Shown one piece after another: positions 37,431-49,736 of a DNA stretch of 64,000 nucleotides (position 1 is the first letter of the stretch; each line of letters begins with the position of its first letter). The stretch is from Paraspadella gotoi (taxonomy: Eukaryota > Chaetognatha), in NCBI GenBank assembly GCA_051294375.1, contig CM119266.1, positions 12,129,180-12,193,179 of the forward strand, written 5' to 3'. A program made the translations under genes and the position numbers. A model generated the notes under the pieces. That model was not told where the DNA came from. It saw only the letters and a list, made by a program, of their open reading frames with translations, and did not search any database.

Positions 37431-37920
37431 AAGTCGGACTCATGAAAACGTTATGAGCTTCAAATCGCCACTCGCCTCATATATTATATCTGTTCTCTCT
37501 GTTATATATATAAAAAAAAAAAAATCGGAGAGAAAACATAGTGACCACGACTCGGTGGAATTCTAATGTTTAATTCATTTTAACACCATTCTTTTTATTT
37601 GATAAAAGTTGTTCTCATTCTATACATTATTCAAACTTAAACGGTCAACATGCTGGTGGGCCGCATGAACCATCATGACCCACTTTAAAGGTCAGGTCAA
37701 CGTCCTCTAAATCGCGTCATGCTCTTACGAAAAACAAATGATACACTTAAAACACTTCGGGACGCGCCCCATTCCAGATTGTCATAGTTTTACCACCCCC
37801 GCCACTCCCCAACACCACCTCACCCCCATCATAACCTCCACTTTGAGAAGCTTTTTCCCCCTCGACTTTCGACCTCAAGAATAACCGCCTCTTTTTTTCC
37901 CCGCGAAAGAATCGCAGAGG
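37431..37920. other. Unique mixed spacer
   Basis: Contains a TATA-rich segment with an A12-13 run (37500-37525). No gene or repeat is recognised. Confidence 0.5.
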
Positions 37921-37925
37921 TCGAC

Positions 37926-38300
37926 GACAGAGGGCGATCGTCTCTCCTAAATTGTTGACAGAGGACGATATCGTATTTTTGTTAAAACGACAGAGGGCGA
38001 TCGCCTTTTCACGTCTTTTGATGACAAAAGGCCATCGTTTCACCTTACATTGAAAGATCGCCCGTTCTTAATAATTAACAGATGACGATTACCTATCTTT
38101 GATAATGAGTACGGTCGGCACTTCTGGATATTGCGGACAGAAGTCATTGCCCTCTTCTCAAGTCTTTTTGCTTTTTTGTCATGAAGATCCATTGCCATTT
38201 TTTTAAGAAATTACGATCGTCTTTTATAATTATGTTATTATTTGCACACGACAAAAGACAATAGCTTCTCCATCCCAATACCAAAGGACGATCGCCTCCA
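37926..38300. repeat. Degenerate 31-34-bp minisatellite with GCGATCGC core
   Basis: Units begin GACAGAGG/GACAAAAG at 37926, 37957, 37989 and 38023 (steps 31, 32 and 34), with decayed copies near 38049, 38078, 38249 and 38276. The core GGGCGATCGCC is palindromic in the best unit. Confidence 0.8.
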
Positions 38301-38329
38301 TTCTCTCGACGATTCAGGAACTTCAGTCT

Positions 38330-38508
38330 CCTTTTTCTCTTATCTTCCTTCCCTTCCCTTCGATTCCAGCGCCCGAACACTCAGACCCTATTAATCCTTG
38401 ATGGTTCGTGTATCGCGCTCGTCGAAACTCCATTTGTCCCTCTCTTTCCCTCTGATGCCCGTTACAACACCCCTTTTGACTTCTTATCGGCTCTTTCAGC
38501 CTTTCTGG

Positions 38509-38541
<33 letters not shown>

Positions 38542-38702
38542 TTTTTTTCTTTCTTTTTGCATCATCATATCTCCTTTTTCCCTGCTCTTCTTTCGAGTTA
38601 GATGATAACCAAGAATGTGGATGTCACAACAAAAAAATAAATAGTATCTTCGTTCCCTTTCACTTTTTCAATCTCTCACTCTCTCACTCATCACTTCTCT
38701 CA

Positions 38703-38755
<53 letters not shown>

Positions 38756-40040
38756 TTTTTCTCTCTCTCGCTTCCCTACCATTTTTTCCCTTCGCACTCC
38801 CACTCATTCATCTCTTCTCACTTCTGAGACTCATCTACTCCATATAAATTCAAGTTCTTTTTCTTCTCTTCACCCAACGACTAGCTTCCCCTCTGCCTTT
38901 TCAAACCCATTCCTCATCTCGCCGTACGTCTACCCGCGACTCGTGGTCGTTACCCAACCTCTACCCGGTGCTTTTCGCATAATAAAGTCTCTCGCTATCA
39001 ATCAGAAGTCTCTCTTCTCATCTCCCTCTCTCTCCTACCCTCTCTCTCTCTCTCCCTCTCCTCTTCTTTCTCTCTCTCTTTCTCTCTCCTCTCTCTCCTC
39101 TCTCTCTCTCTTCTCTTCCTCTCTCCTCTCTTCTCCTCCTCTCTCTCTCTCTCTCGGCTTTTAAATCATTTCGTCGGAAACCCTATTGAAGCATAACTGC
39201 TTCTTTTTCTTGACGTCTGTGGAGTCGCAATATCAGTTTGGATTTGTCCTTTCTTTTTCTTTTTTTCTTTCTTTCTTTCTTTTTCTTTCTTTTTCTTTCT
39301 CTTTACTTCTCTTTCTTTCTTCTTTCTTTCTTTCTTTTTTCTTTCTTTATTTCTCTCTTTATTCATTCTTTCTTTTCCTTTCTACTTCTTCTTTTTATAT
39401 TATTCTCTTCTTGATTCGATCCGTCTACATCCGTCTTTCGCAATCTGTCAGCGCCCTTTTCTCAAAAAATATTATTAGCTCAGCAAAACGTAAGTCCAGT
39501 TGTGTCAGATTAGTTTCTATACTTACGAGTAACTGTTCTTTACAATGAATCAATTTACTTTACTTCTGTTTTAAAATAACTTGATTTACTATCACATCCT
39601 CTTTTCTCCCTTGCAAAACCGTCCCCGCTATGTATGTAAGTGTTTTGGGCTTCTCTCTATCCCTGCTTTTTTTCTGATTCCTCCCCCTCTCTCTCTCCTC
39701 TCTCTTCTCTCTCTCTCTCTCTTCCCTCTCTCTCCTCTCTCTCTCCCTCTTCTTTCTCGTCTTTGTCTTTTTCTTTCAATTCTTCCTATTTATTCTCATT
39801 TTATTCATCTCAACTCATAAATTGATATTTTTCTTTCTAATGTTTTTATTTTCTGGAATCTCTCATCTATATAACCTTCCCCGTTGTAGTTTTATTACAT
39901 TTTTTTAAAATTATTTTTTTTCTTTTCTAACTTCATTCCTTATTTGGCTCTCACCTTGCAATCATCTAACTAGTAATTCTCATTTTCTTCGTCACTATCG
40001 GTGAGACAAAGAAAGTTCTGTGCCACAATCTTCTTGCAGA
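38330..40040. other. Polypyrimidine-rich DNA with CT and TTTC tracts
   Basis: TTTC repeats at about 38513-38540 and 39255-39350, and CT tracts at 38709-38750, 39030-39155 and 39690-39750. The remainder is T/C-rich, then AT-rich after 39790. Only low-complexity frames exist. Confidence 0.6.
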
Positions 40041-40043
40041 CAT

Positions 40044-40200
40044 TGTAGCAATTGAATTCCTTTCTCCCATCCCGTTTTAACATTCCATTTCCTAATTCCC
40101 AATTTTGTAGCGATTGAATTCCTATCTCCCATCCCGTTTTAACATTCCATTTCCTACCTTCCCAATATTGTAGCGATTGAATTCCTTTCTCCCATCCCTG
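40044..40200. repeat. 62-63-bp tandem repeat, 2.5 units
   Basis: TGTAGCAATTGAATTCC-type unit starts lie at 40044, 40106 and 40169. The third is cut after CTCCCATCCC. A detached fragment of the same unit (CCCGTTTTAACATTCCATTT) recurs at about 40629-40665. Confidence 0.92.
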
Positions 40201-40750
40201 TAAGCGAGCTAAATGGTCCTAAAATAATAGTAAACTTAGCTCTAGTAGTATTCCCAATAAACATACCAATTAACTTACTTGTTGAATAAGAGATGCTAAC
40301 TTGCTATGGTAGCCGACTCTGTTCCAAGTCAAAGCATAGAATTCATCCTGAAGCTTTAAACTATAATTGAATTACCTAAGAGTGGGTTCCAATAAGAATA
40401 TTTATAAGTTAGTTTAATTGATAATTATTATTAATAAATGTCCCAAACTCTCTAATAAATTATTATCATCAATAGCTACTCTAATGACAAAAGTGAATTT
40501 GTGAAATTAGAACATGAAATGACACAGGAACAGAGTTTATGACAAGTCAATGTCAATACGACAATATGCAAATGAGATTGATGAACTCAATCTCATTCTT
40601 GGTTGTATCAAAAGTTCCTTCCTTATATCCCGTTTTAACATTCCATTTCCTACCTTTCCAATTTTGGGTCAGGTTCTCATCCGTCATAGTTTTTCCTTTC
40701 CTCCCCGATGCCCGTTTGGTCTCTTCGTTCTGTTTTTGTTTGGCTTTTTT
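40201..40750. other. AT-rich unique spacer
   Basis: AT-rich with the detached repeat fragment noted above. No gene is seen. Confidence 0.5.
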
Positions 40751-40756
40751 TCTTTC

Positions 40757-40822
40757 TTTCTGAAAGAGAGGCTATGATTAGGTAATGCAGAAAGAATCGA
40801 AGAGAGAGAGAGAAAGAGAGAG

Positions 40823-40854
<32 letters not shown>

Positions 40855-41606
40855 GAGAGAGAGAGAAGAGAGAGAGGAGAGAGAGGTGGAGAATGGGAGG
40901 TGAAGGAGCAGGAGGAAGAGGAGGAGGTGAGGAGAGTCGGACCCTTGGATTAAATCAAATTAGCCTCCGGAGGAGGAGGAGGAGGAGAGGAGGAGGAAGA
41001 AGAGGAGGAGGAAGAGGAATGAAATGGGGAGAGGATTTTATGAGAGCAGGACTAAAGGCAACACAGAATATTATGGAAGAAGAACAGCAATAATTTTCGG
41101 GAAATGGGAAATTGGAAAGAACGCAACGTTTCCCTTCTGAACGCGGTTGCGACGGGCGCGTTAATTATGAATTTTTTTTTCCCTTCTAAATAAAGTGGAG
41201 TAATTTTGATTAGGTTGTTCGTTTTTATTTACTTTAAACTATAAATTTACATTGAACCGGAAAATTTATTTGAGAAAAATCTTTGATTGTTTGGGAACTC
41301 GGTGCACAAAATTTACAAGTTGCAACAATTGAGAAGCATTCATTTAAATACCAGGGCGTTTTAGAGTAAAATGAAGTACAGGGCGAGAAAGGGAGGAGAG
41401 GTTTTTTAAATTATCCGTCGCGGAATCGAAAGGCGTCGGACCGAAGAGGAGAAAAGCGCTGAGAAAAGGTTGGAGGCGGCGGCGGGGGGGGGGGGGAGGA
41501 GAAAAACTTTGAAAAAAAAGTAAACAGATAAACAGAACGGGGAACGAGGAATAACAAGTAGGGAAGAGAAGAGGATAATGGGGCAGAAAACAGCCCGGGA
41601 AAAAGA

Positions 41607-41632
<26 letters not shown>
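40757..41632 (+). repeat. GA-rich module, copy 1
   Basis: An ~880-base module of imperfect GA repeats, GGAGGAGGA-rich DNA, a unique core (GCAACACAGAATATTATGG near 41059) and a G-rich run near 41485-41497. A shorter copy lies at 43628-44312 and an inverted copy at 56068-57013. Ends are soft because both are GA-rich. No coding capacity or terminal repeats were found, so it cannot be called a transposon. Confidence 0.85.

Positions 41633-41686
<54 letters not shown>
41611..41686. repeat. (GA)n microsatellite
   Basis: GA tract with one interruption at the right edge of the module. Confidence 0.95.
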
Positions 41687-41894
41687 CTAAAGACAAACAA
41701 GGACAGAAGACGCACCAAGCCAAAGAAACAGATCAAAAGGTGGGGGCCAGATTCGGGCCGATGAGAGATTGATTAAAGAAGCTCTCCCCTTGCCCCAGCC
41801 TCTCCCCCCCGCCCTACCCCCTTCCCTCGGCCCTTCCAAAACGAAAAAAAAAAAGTTTAAAGAGAGATCTAATCAGTGGATGAGTGGGACCGAT

Positions 41895-41913
41895 CACGTG
41901 AGATCATCACGTG
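41895..41913. promoter_or_regulatory. Tandem E-boxes CACGTG-N7-CACGTG
   Basis: Two perfect CACGTG sites (41895-41900 and 41908-41913) are separated by seven bases, each preceded by AT, and followed by GGGCGTGGCC, which resembles a KLF/Sp site. Paired E-boxes spaced 6-7 bases apart are known for CLOCK:BMAL-type bHLH-PAS binding, and TCACGTG also suits MITF/TFE-type factors. No transcript could be linked to the site, so function is inference. Confidence 0.4.
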
Positions 41914-42058
41914 GGCGTGGCCTCGAGGTGAAAAAAAAAGCATGGAAGGTGGTGACGATGGCAAAAGAAGATGATGAACGACATTGTCAAACGTCGTTCG
42001 TGATACTAGAAAATAAACATTGTTTTCAGAAGANNNNNNNNNNNNNNNNNNNNNNNNN

Positions 42059-43620
42059 ACTGGCAAAACGTTTTTTCAATCGTAAAAAGAGTTAAAAAAC
42101 CCGATAAATCGACTTTCATAAAGTAAAAAGTGAATAAAAAAACGTTAATACAGCGGCAGACGATATTTCCAGAGATAACACTTTTAAAACAAAGAACGCT
42201 TTTTCCCAATGTAAAAAAGAGATAAAAAATTTCTAAACACCGGAAAAACGATGTTTTTCAAAGAAAAAAGAAATAAAAGTTAAATACTTCTGCAAAATAA
42301 CATCATCGAGGTTGTTAAATTGGCGTAGAATGAGGACAGTTATTTAAATATCTTTTTATCAAAAACAAACAAATTCCTCTCTTTTATTTTATTCTCCTTC
42401 TCTCTCTCTTTTTCTCTTTAATTTTAGTAGCTTTTCTCTCACTCTCAATAGATAAAAAAACGTTAAATAACACCAGAGAAACGACTTTTTCTCCTGTAAA
42501 AAGATATGAAAAACTTTAAAAATAACAAGAAAAACGATTTTTTTCCAATGTAAGAGAAGAAATAAAACTTAAAACAAAAACGGCAAAACGTTCCAATGTA
42601 AAAAGATTTAAAAAACACCAATAAACGACTTATTCTGAAAGTAAAAGTAATAAAAATGTAAAATACACCGGCCAGACGATATTTCCAAGAGATAACAAAC
42701 TTTAAAAAAGAAAACGCTTTTCCATGTAAAGATAGAGAGATAAAATTTCTAAAACACCGGAAAAACGATATTTTCAAAAAAAAAAAGAAATAAAAACGTT
42801 AAATACTTCTGCAAATAACATCATCGAGTGTTAAATTGGATGAGGACAGTTATTAATATCTTTTTATCAAAACAAACAAATTCCTCTCTTTTATTTTTAT
42901 GTCTCCTTCTCCTCTCTTTTCTCTTTAAATTTATGTAGCTTTCTCTACTCTCAAAAGATAAAAACGTTAAATCACCAGAAAACGGATTTTTTTCTCTGCT
43001 AAAAAGATATAAAACTTAAAATAACAGAAAACGATTTTTCAAAGTAAAAAGAAATAAAAACTAAAAAAAAAAACCGGCAAAACGTTTTTTCCAATTGTAA
43101 AAAGGAGTTAAAAAACACGATAAACGACTTTTCTAAATAGTTAAAAAGTTGATAAAAACGTTAAATACAGCGGCAGACAATATTTCCAGAGAGACTGAAC
43201 AACTTAAAGAGAACAAAGGAAAAAAAAACGCTTTTATACCAAGATGGTAGAAAAGAGGATAGAGTGTTACCTAAAACACCGGAAAACGATATTTTTTAAA
43301 GAAAAAAGAAATAAAAACGTTAAATATTCTGCAAGTAAACATCATCGAGGTTGTTAAAATTGGCGTGTGGACGTTATTGAATATTATTTTAGTCGCAAAA
43401 AAAGCAAATATTGCCTTTCCTCTTATTTTTATGGTACTGTCTCCTTTCTCTGCGTCTCTTTTCTCTTTTAATTATTATGTAATTGCTTTCTCTTCACTCT
43501 CAAAAAATTAAAATGCTCACAGTTCTAAATACAACCAAGAAAAACGACATAATTTCTCTCTGTAAAGAAGTATTGAAACTCTTAATAATATACAGACAAG
43601 GACGATTTTTTCAAATGTTA
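42059..43620 (+). repeat. Nested satellite, left block (~3 units)
   Basis: Begins right after a 25-N gap (42034-42058). Units of about 520 bases carry the anchor word CATCATCGAG near 42300, 42822 and 43340. Each has about eight 41-51-base subunits of the type GATAAAAACnTTAAA..CACCGG.AAACGAnTTTTCCAATGTAAAA-like, plus a ~165-base unique spacer with a T/C-rich end. The third unit is decayed near 43490-43620. Confidence 0.9.
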
Positions 43621-43627
43621 AAAAGAA

Positions 43628-44312
43628 AGGTGAGGAGAGGAGGGGAAGGAGAGGGTAGGAGAAAATTAATAGGAGGAGGAAGAGGAATGAAATGGGGAGA
43701 GGATTTTATGAGAGCAGGACTAAAGGCAACACAGAATATTTAGGAAGAAGACAGCATAATAATTTCGGAAAATGGGAAAATTGGAAAAAGAACGCAACGT
43801 TTCCCTTCTGAACGCGGTTGGCGACGGGCTTAATTATGAATTTTTTTTTCCCTTCTAAATATAAGTGTGTAGTAATTTTGATTAGGTTGTTCGTTTTTTA
43901 TTTACTTTAAACTATAATTTACATTGAACCGGAAAATTATTTGAGAAAAATCTTTGATTGTTGGAAACTCGGTGCACAAAATTTACAAGTTGCAACAATT
44001 GAGAAGCATTCATTTTAAATATACAGGGCGTTTTAGAAGTAAAATAAGTACAGGGCGAGGAAAAGGGAGGAGAGGTTTTTTAAAATTATCCGTCGCGCGA
44101 ATCGAAAGGCGTCGGACCGAAGAGAGAGGAAAAGCGCTGAGAAAGGTGTTGGAGGGGCGGCCGGGGGGGGGGGAGGAGAAAAAACCTTTGAAAAAATAGT
44201 AAACAGAATAAACAGAACGGGGAACGAGGAATAACAAGTAGGGAAGAGAAGAGGATAATGGGGCAGAAAACAGCCCGAGGAAAAAGGAAGAGAGAGAGAG
44301 AGAGAGAGAGAG
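43628..44312 (+). repeat. GA-rich module, copy 2, inside the satellite
   Basis: Near-copy of about 40965-41632, from GGAGGAAGAGGAATGAAATG to the terminal GA tract, embedded in the satellite. It differs from copy 1 by small indels. Confidence 0.88.
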
Positions 44313-47300
44313 AGGGAAGAATTAAAAACTTAAAAAAAAATGGCAAACGTTTTTTCCAATGTAAAAGTGTTAAAAACACCGATAAACGACTTTTCTAAAG
44401 TAAAAGTGATAAAACGATTAATACAGCGGCAGGACGATATTTCCAAAGAGAATAACAACTTTAAAAACAAAGAAAAACGCTTTTCCAATGTAAAAGAGAT
44501 AAAAAATTTCTAAAACACCGAAAACGATAATTTTTAAAGAAAAAGAATAAAACCGTAATTACTTCTGCAAATAAAATCATCGAGGTTGTTAAAATTGAGT
44601 GAGGACAGTTATTAAATAACTTTTTATCAAAACTAACAATTTCTCTCTTTTTTTTTTTATGTCTCTTTCTCTCTCTTTCTCTTAATTTTATGTAGCTTTC
44701 TCTCACTCTCAATAGATAAAAAACTTAAATACACAGAAAACGACATTTTTCTCTGTACAAAAGTATATGAAAAACTTTAAAAAAATAACAGAAAACGATT
44801 TTTCCCAATGTAAAAAAGAAATAAAAACTTAAAAAAAAACGGCAAACGTTTTTTCCAATGTAAAAGAGGTAAAAACACCGAATAAACGACTTTTCTAAAG
44901 TAAAAAGTGATAAAACGTTAAATACGCGGCAGACGATATTTCCAAGAGATAACAACTTAAAAACAAAGAAAAACGCTTTTTCCATGTAAAGAGATAAAAA
45001 TTCTAAACACCGGAAAACGATAATTTCAAAGAAAAAAGAAATAAAAACGTTAAATACTTCTGCAAATAACATCATCGAGGTTGTTTAAAATTGGGGTGAG
45101 GACAGTTATGAAATATCTTTTTATCAAAAAAAACAATTTCCTCTCTTTTATTTTTATGTCTCCTTCTCTTCTCTTTCTCTTTAATTTATGTAGCTTTCTT
45201 CACTCTCAATAGATAAAAACGTTAATACACCAGAAAACGATTTTTTCTCGCTAAAAAGATATTGAAAACTTTAAAAATAACAGAAAAACGATTTTTTTTA
45301 ATGTAAAAGAAATAAGAACTTAAAAAAAACGGCAAACGTTTTTTTCCAATGTAAAAAATATAAAAAAACACCGATAAACGACTTTTCAAAGTAAACAACT
45401 GATAAAAACGTTGACACAGCGACAGACGATGTTTCATAAGAGGATAACAACTTTAAAACAAAGAAAAAACGCTTTTTCCAATGTAAAAGAGATAAAAATT
45501 TCTAAAACACCGGAAAACGATATTTTCAAAGAAAAAAGAAATAAAAACGTTAAATACTCTGCCAAATAACATCATCGAGGTTGTTAAATTGGTGAGGACA
45601 GTTAGTATAAATATCTTTTTTATCAAAAAAACGAGATTTCCTCTTTTTATTTTTATGTTCCTTCTCCTTGTTTTCTCTTTAATTTTTTATGTAGCTTTCT
45701 CTAACTCTCACAGATAAACGTTAAAATACACCAGAAAACGAATTTTTCTCTGTAAAAAGATCTGAAAACTTATGAAATAAAGAAAACGCATTTTTTCCAA
45801 GTAAAGAACAATAAAACTTTAAAAAAAACGGCAACGTTTTTTCCATGTAAAAGAGTTAAAAAACATCCCGATAAACGACCTTTTCTAAAGTAAAAAGCTA
45901 GATCAAAAACGTTAAATTAGACCGGCAGACGACATTTCCAAAAAGATGAACAACTTTAAAAAACAAAGAAAACGCTTATTTCCAATGTAAAAAGAGAAAT
46001 AAAAAATTTCTAATAAACACTGGAAAAAATATTTTCAAGAAAAAGAAATTAAGAAACGTTAAATATTCTGCAGAATAAACGTACAATAGGTGTTAAAATT
46101 GGCTAATCAGTTGGGTACAAGTTATGTAAAGTATCTTATTTTAGATCAAAACAAAACAAATTTCCTCTTCTTTGTATTTTTATGGTCTCCTTCGTCTCTC
46201 CTCTTATTCTCTCTTAGTTGTTATCGTACGCTTTCTCATCATCTCTCAAAAGATAAAAAACGGTTAAATATCAGCCAGAAAACGACACTTTTTCTTTGTA
46301 ACAAAGATATGCAAAACTTTAAGATAATAACAGAAAACGATTTTTCCATGGTAAAAAGAAATAAAAAACTTAAAAAAAAGAAACGGGCGAGAACGTTTTT
46401 CCGCAATTGTTAAAAGAGTTAAAAAACACCGATAAACGGTTTTCTAAAGCTAAAAAGTGATAAAACAACGTTAAATAAACGCGCAGACAATATTTCCAAA
46501 AGAGATAACAACTTTAAAAAAACAAGAAGAAAAACGCTTTTTCCAATGTAAAAGAGAGATAGATAAAGAATTATTACTAAAACAAACACGAGGAAAACGG
46601 TATTTTATAAAAGAAAAAAGAAATAAAAACGTTAAAATACTTCTGCAATAAATCATCGAGGATTGCTTAAAATGGGCGTTGAGCGCAGTTTATGTGAAGT
46701 GATCTTTTATCAAAACTAAACAAATTTCCTCTCTTTTATTATATGTCTCCTTCTCTCTCTCTTTTAGTCTTTAATTTTAAGTAGCTTCTCTCACCTCTCA
46801 ATAGATGAAGAACTGTAACATACACCAGAAAACGACTTTTCTCTGTAAAGAGATATGAAACTTTAAAAATAAAGAAAACGATTTTCCCAATGTAAAAGAA
46901 ATGAAGAACTTTAGAAAAAAAAACGGCAAACGTTATTTTTCCAGTGTAAAAAAACTATAAAGACAAACACCGATAAACGACTTTTCTAAAGTAAATAAGT
47001 AATAAAAATGGATAAAATTACCACACGGCAGACGATATTTCAAAAGAATGAGATAACAACTTTAAAAAAAGAAAAACGCTTTTCCAATGTAATAGTAGAT
47101 AAAAAAATATCTCTGAAAACACACCGGGAAAACGATTTTGTTTTAAAATGAAAAAAGAATTAAAGCTTACAATACTTCTGCAAAATGACATCATCTCCAG
47201 GTTGTTAAATTTGGATACTAGGAAAGTAGAAGTGGAACAGATTATCGAAATAATCTTGTTTTATATCAAAACATTAGTTTCCTATATTTTATTTTATATT

Positions 47301-48020
47301 AGTCCGCCTTCTCTCTCTCTTTCACTCATTGAAACTCTCCACTGGTAGCATTTCTGTGCACTCTCTTCCAATAGAACGGATAAGAGAGTTAAATAACCAC
47401 GGAGAGAACGACGCTTTTCTCTCTAAATAAGATATTTTAAATATACTCTTTTAAAAATAACAGAAAACATTTTTTTTCTAATGCTAAAAAGAAATAAAAT
47501 CATAAAAAAAAACAGGAACAACTATATTTTCAATGTTAAAAAAAAGTTAAAAAGCACCGATAAAACGACTTTTTCTAAGTCATAGTATATATAAATATAC
47601 GCGTTTTCAAATACACCGGCAGACGACTTTTCCTCAAGATATCGTGTGTGAATGTGGCAAAAAACGCTTTTTCAATGTAAAAAGAGATAAAACAATTTCT
47701 AAAACACCGGACACACGATATTTTAAAAGCAACAAAAGACCAATAAAAACGTTAAATACTTCTGCAAATACATCATCGAGTGGTTGTTAAATGGCGTGAG
47801 GACAGTTATTGAAATATCTTTCGTCTATCAAAACAACCCCACTTTCCCTCTCTCTTTCTTTTTACTTTTTATGTTCACTTTTTCTCTCTCTCTGTAATTT
47901 ATCTCCTAGACTTCTCTCACTCTAAACTAGATAAAACGTTTAAATACACGAAAACGACTTTTTCTTTTGTAAAAAAGATATGAAACACTTTTCTCAAAAA
48001 TAACCAGAAAACGATTTTTT
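44313..48020 (+). repeat. Nested satellite, right block (~7 units)
   Basis: Anchors near 44575, 45070, 45571, 46082 (decayed), 46653, 47190 and 47770 give steps of about 495-580. In the best unit (45212-45712) subunits start near 45212, 45258, 45309, 45359, 45400, 45441, 45489 and 45538. Units from 46000 to 47650 carry many more insertions than those before, which may be raw-read noise. The array ends abruptly at about 48020. Confidence 0.9.
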
Positions 48021-48094
48021 CATCCTCCCCTGTTTCCCCTTCGAGTGAGACCACGAGGGAGTTTTTAACCGAGATGTCGTCGCTCGACGCAGAG

Positions 48095-48146
48095 AGAGAG
48101 GGATCGGGAGCGAGGAGAGAGGAGAGAGAGGAGAGAGAGAGAGAGG

Positions 48147-48185
<39 letters not shown>

Positions 48186-48196
48186 GAGAGAGAGAG
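48095..48196. repeat. (GA)n microsatellite, imperfect
   Basis: GA-rich with GGAGAG interruptions and a pure stretch at about 48157-48182. Confidence 0.9.
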
Positions 48197-48589
48197 AATG
48201 CTTGTAGTCGATTAATGAGACGGGGCTTGAGAGAGTGAGAACGATTGTAGAGTGCTTTTTAGAGGCAAGTTTGATTGTTGATATAAGGGTGATAAGGAAA
48301 CCATATTTAGTCTATGTTTTTATTTAAAAGTCCCTATTGTAATTATTTCTTTATTTTTCCTTTTTTTTTATTAATTATCTATTTCTATCTAATTTTAATT
48401 AGGAGTTTCGGAAGGAAGTAAATGGCAAAATTGCGCATTGTAGTTTTCACGGATCTGCATTAAGCTAATCCGACTGCTATAATCACTTTTTATAACTCAT
48501 TTTTTCGGTTCCGTCGGTCCGCCCCTCAATATTGTCGGGCACACACTTATATCATGTCAGACATCGAATTATGTAAATTATGCAAAAAA

Positions 48590-48660
48590 AATGATGTCCG
48601 TCGGTCCGTTCCTTGTCTGTCCGTCCGTCCGTCTACGGTTCCGTCCGTCCGTCCGTTTCC
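48590..48660. repeat. (CCGT)n tetranucleotide repeat
   Basis: Several runs of CCGT/GTCC interspersed with variants such as CGGTCC and TCTACGG. Confidence 0.85.
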
Positions 48661-48679
48661 ACCTTAGCCAAACACCAAT

Positions 48680-49700
48680 TACTCGTAATGGATTGGATTG
48701 GATTTTAATGTGAAAATTTTGTGTGTGGATACGGTAACGTGTGTGATTGAGTCTGGATATTAAGTTTCGCCTTGGAATCGGTCCCGAGTGCAAATTGAGT
48801 TTTAAATGGAAAAAAAACAAAAAAAATATATTCACTATTTGAAACACCAACTTGCTCTATGATGTGGATGGGCTGATTGACCTGCGATTTGTATGTGGGT
48901 TTAGGAAAGTACAACGTATGTTTAAGTGTGTGATTGTTGAACAGGAAATCATTTTTCGATGGAATTAGTTTGAGTGGAAATGAGTTAAGAAAAAAAACAA
49001 AAACCTTTTACTAATTGATTATGCTTTTCTTATTTCCTTTTATATTAAATGTATTCTCGATATGTAATTAATAAATCAAATAATTAATCAGTTTAATTAT
49101 CATTTAGTAAATATAAATTTAATCAATAATTAATTATATATTTTAGTCAATCAATCCGTCCATCCGTCCCATTCTTAGAAAAAAGCTTCCAATAAACTTC
49201 GTTGATTGGCTGGTTGGATTGGAATTTTATTTTGATGGGTGGTAGGAAAGTGTCCTACTGTGTGCATTAAAGCTGGATATAAAATTTCGATGGAATCGGG
49301 TGTGGAAGTGGAATGTTTTAAATCGGGAAAAAAACATAAGTCGAAATTTCTAAAATCTTTTTTACTTATTTTTAACCAATAAAAATACTCCATTAATCAT
49401 AATTGGGAAATGGATAGAATTATGATGGTCTTTTGAAATTTTGTGTTCTGGTACGGAAACGTAACTTATGACGAAGCTTGATATAAAGTTTCATGAAAAC
49501 GTTAACCAGTTGGAAATGAGTTTAAATTGAAAAAAAAAAATATGAGTTCACATTTACCTTTTGAATCGTTTTTATTTATTTTAACCCATGATAGATTGAG
49601 ATGAAAATTTTTTGTGAGCACGGATTAGGAAAGTGAGTTGATAGAAGCTAGATATTAAAGTTACGCGAATGCCAAGTTTTGAAAAAATGATGCATACATG
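48680..49700. repeat. Decayed ~190-bp tandem repeat series
   Basis: A TGGATAT-AA-TTTCG-like anchor recurs near 48753, 48944 (weak), 49274, 49470 and 49651. Each is followed by a GAGTTTAAAT-type word and an A-rich run and preceded by a TTGG/ATGG-rich part. Steps are about 191, 330, 196 and 181. The long step contains an AT-rich insertion (49015-49145). Units are strongly diverged, so the series is old. Confidence 0.55.
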
Positions 49701-49736
49701 TTTTAAAAAAATCTTAAAAGCATAAGGATCGTCGCT

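Noticed and set aside
40757-41632. GA-rich module as a transposon
   Set aside because: No terminal repeats, target duplications or transposase frame were seen; assembly misplacement is an equal explanation.
42463-45437. Minus-strand Phe/Lys-rich repeated peptide (FYIGK-type) in the satellite
   Set aside because: Subunit length varies between 41 and 51, so no frame is maintained across units; it follows from AT-rich repeat sequence.
42059-48020. Satellite read as a CRISPR-like array
   Set aside because: Units lack short identical repeats with unique spacers, and the genome context is eukaryotic.
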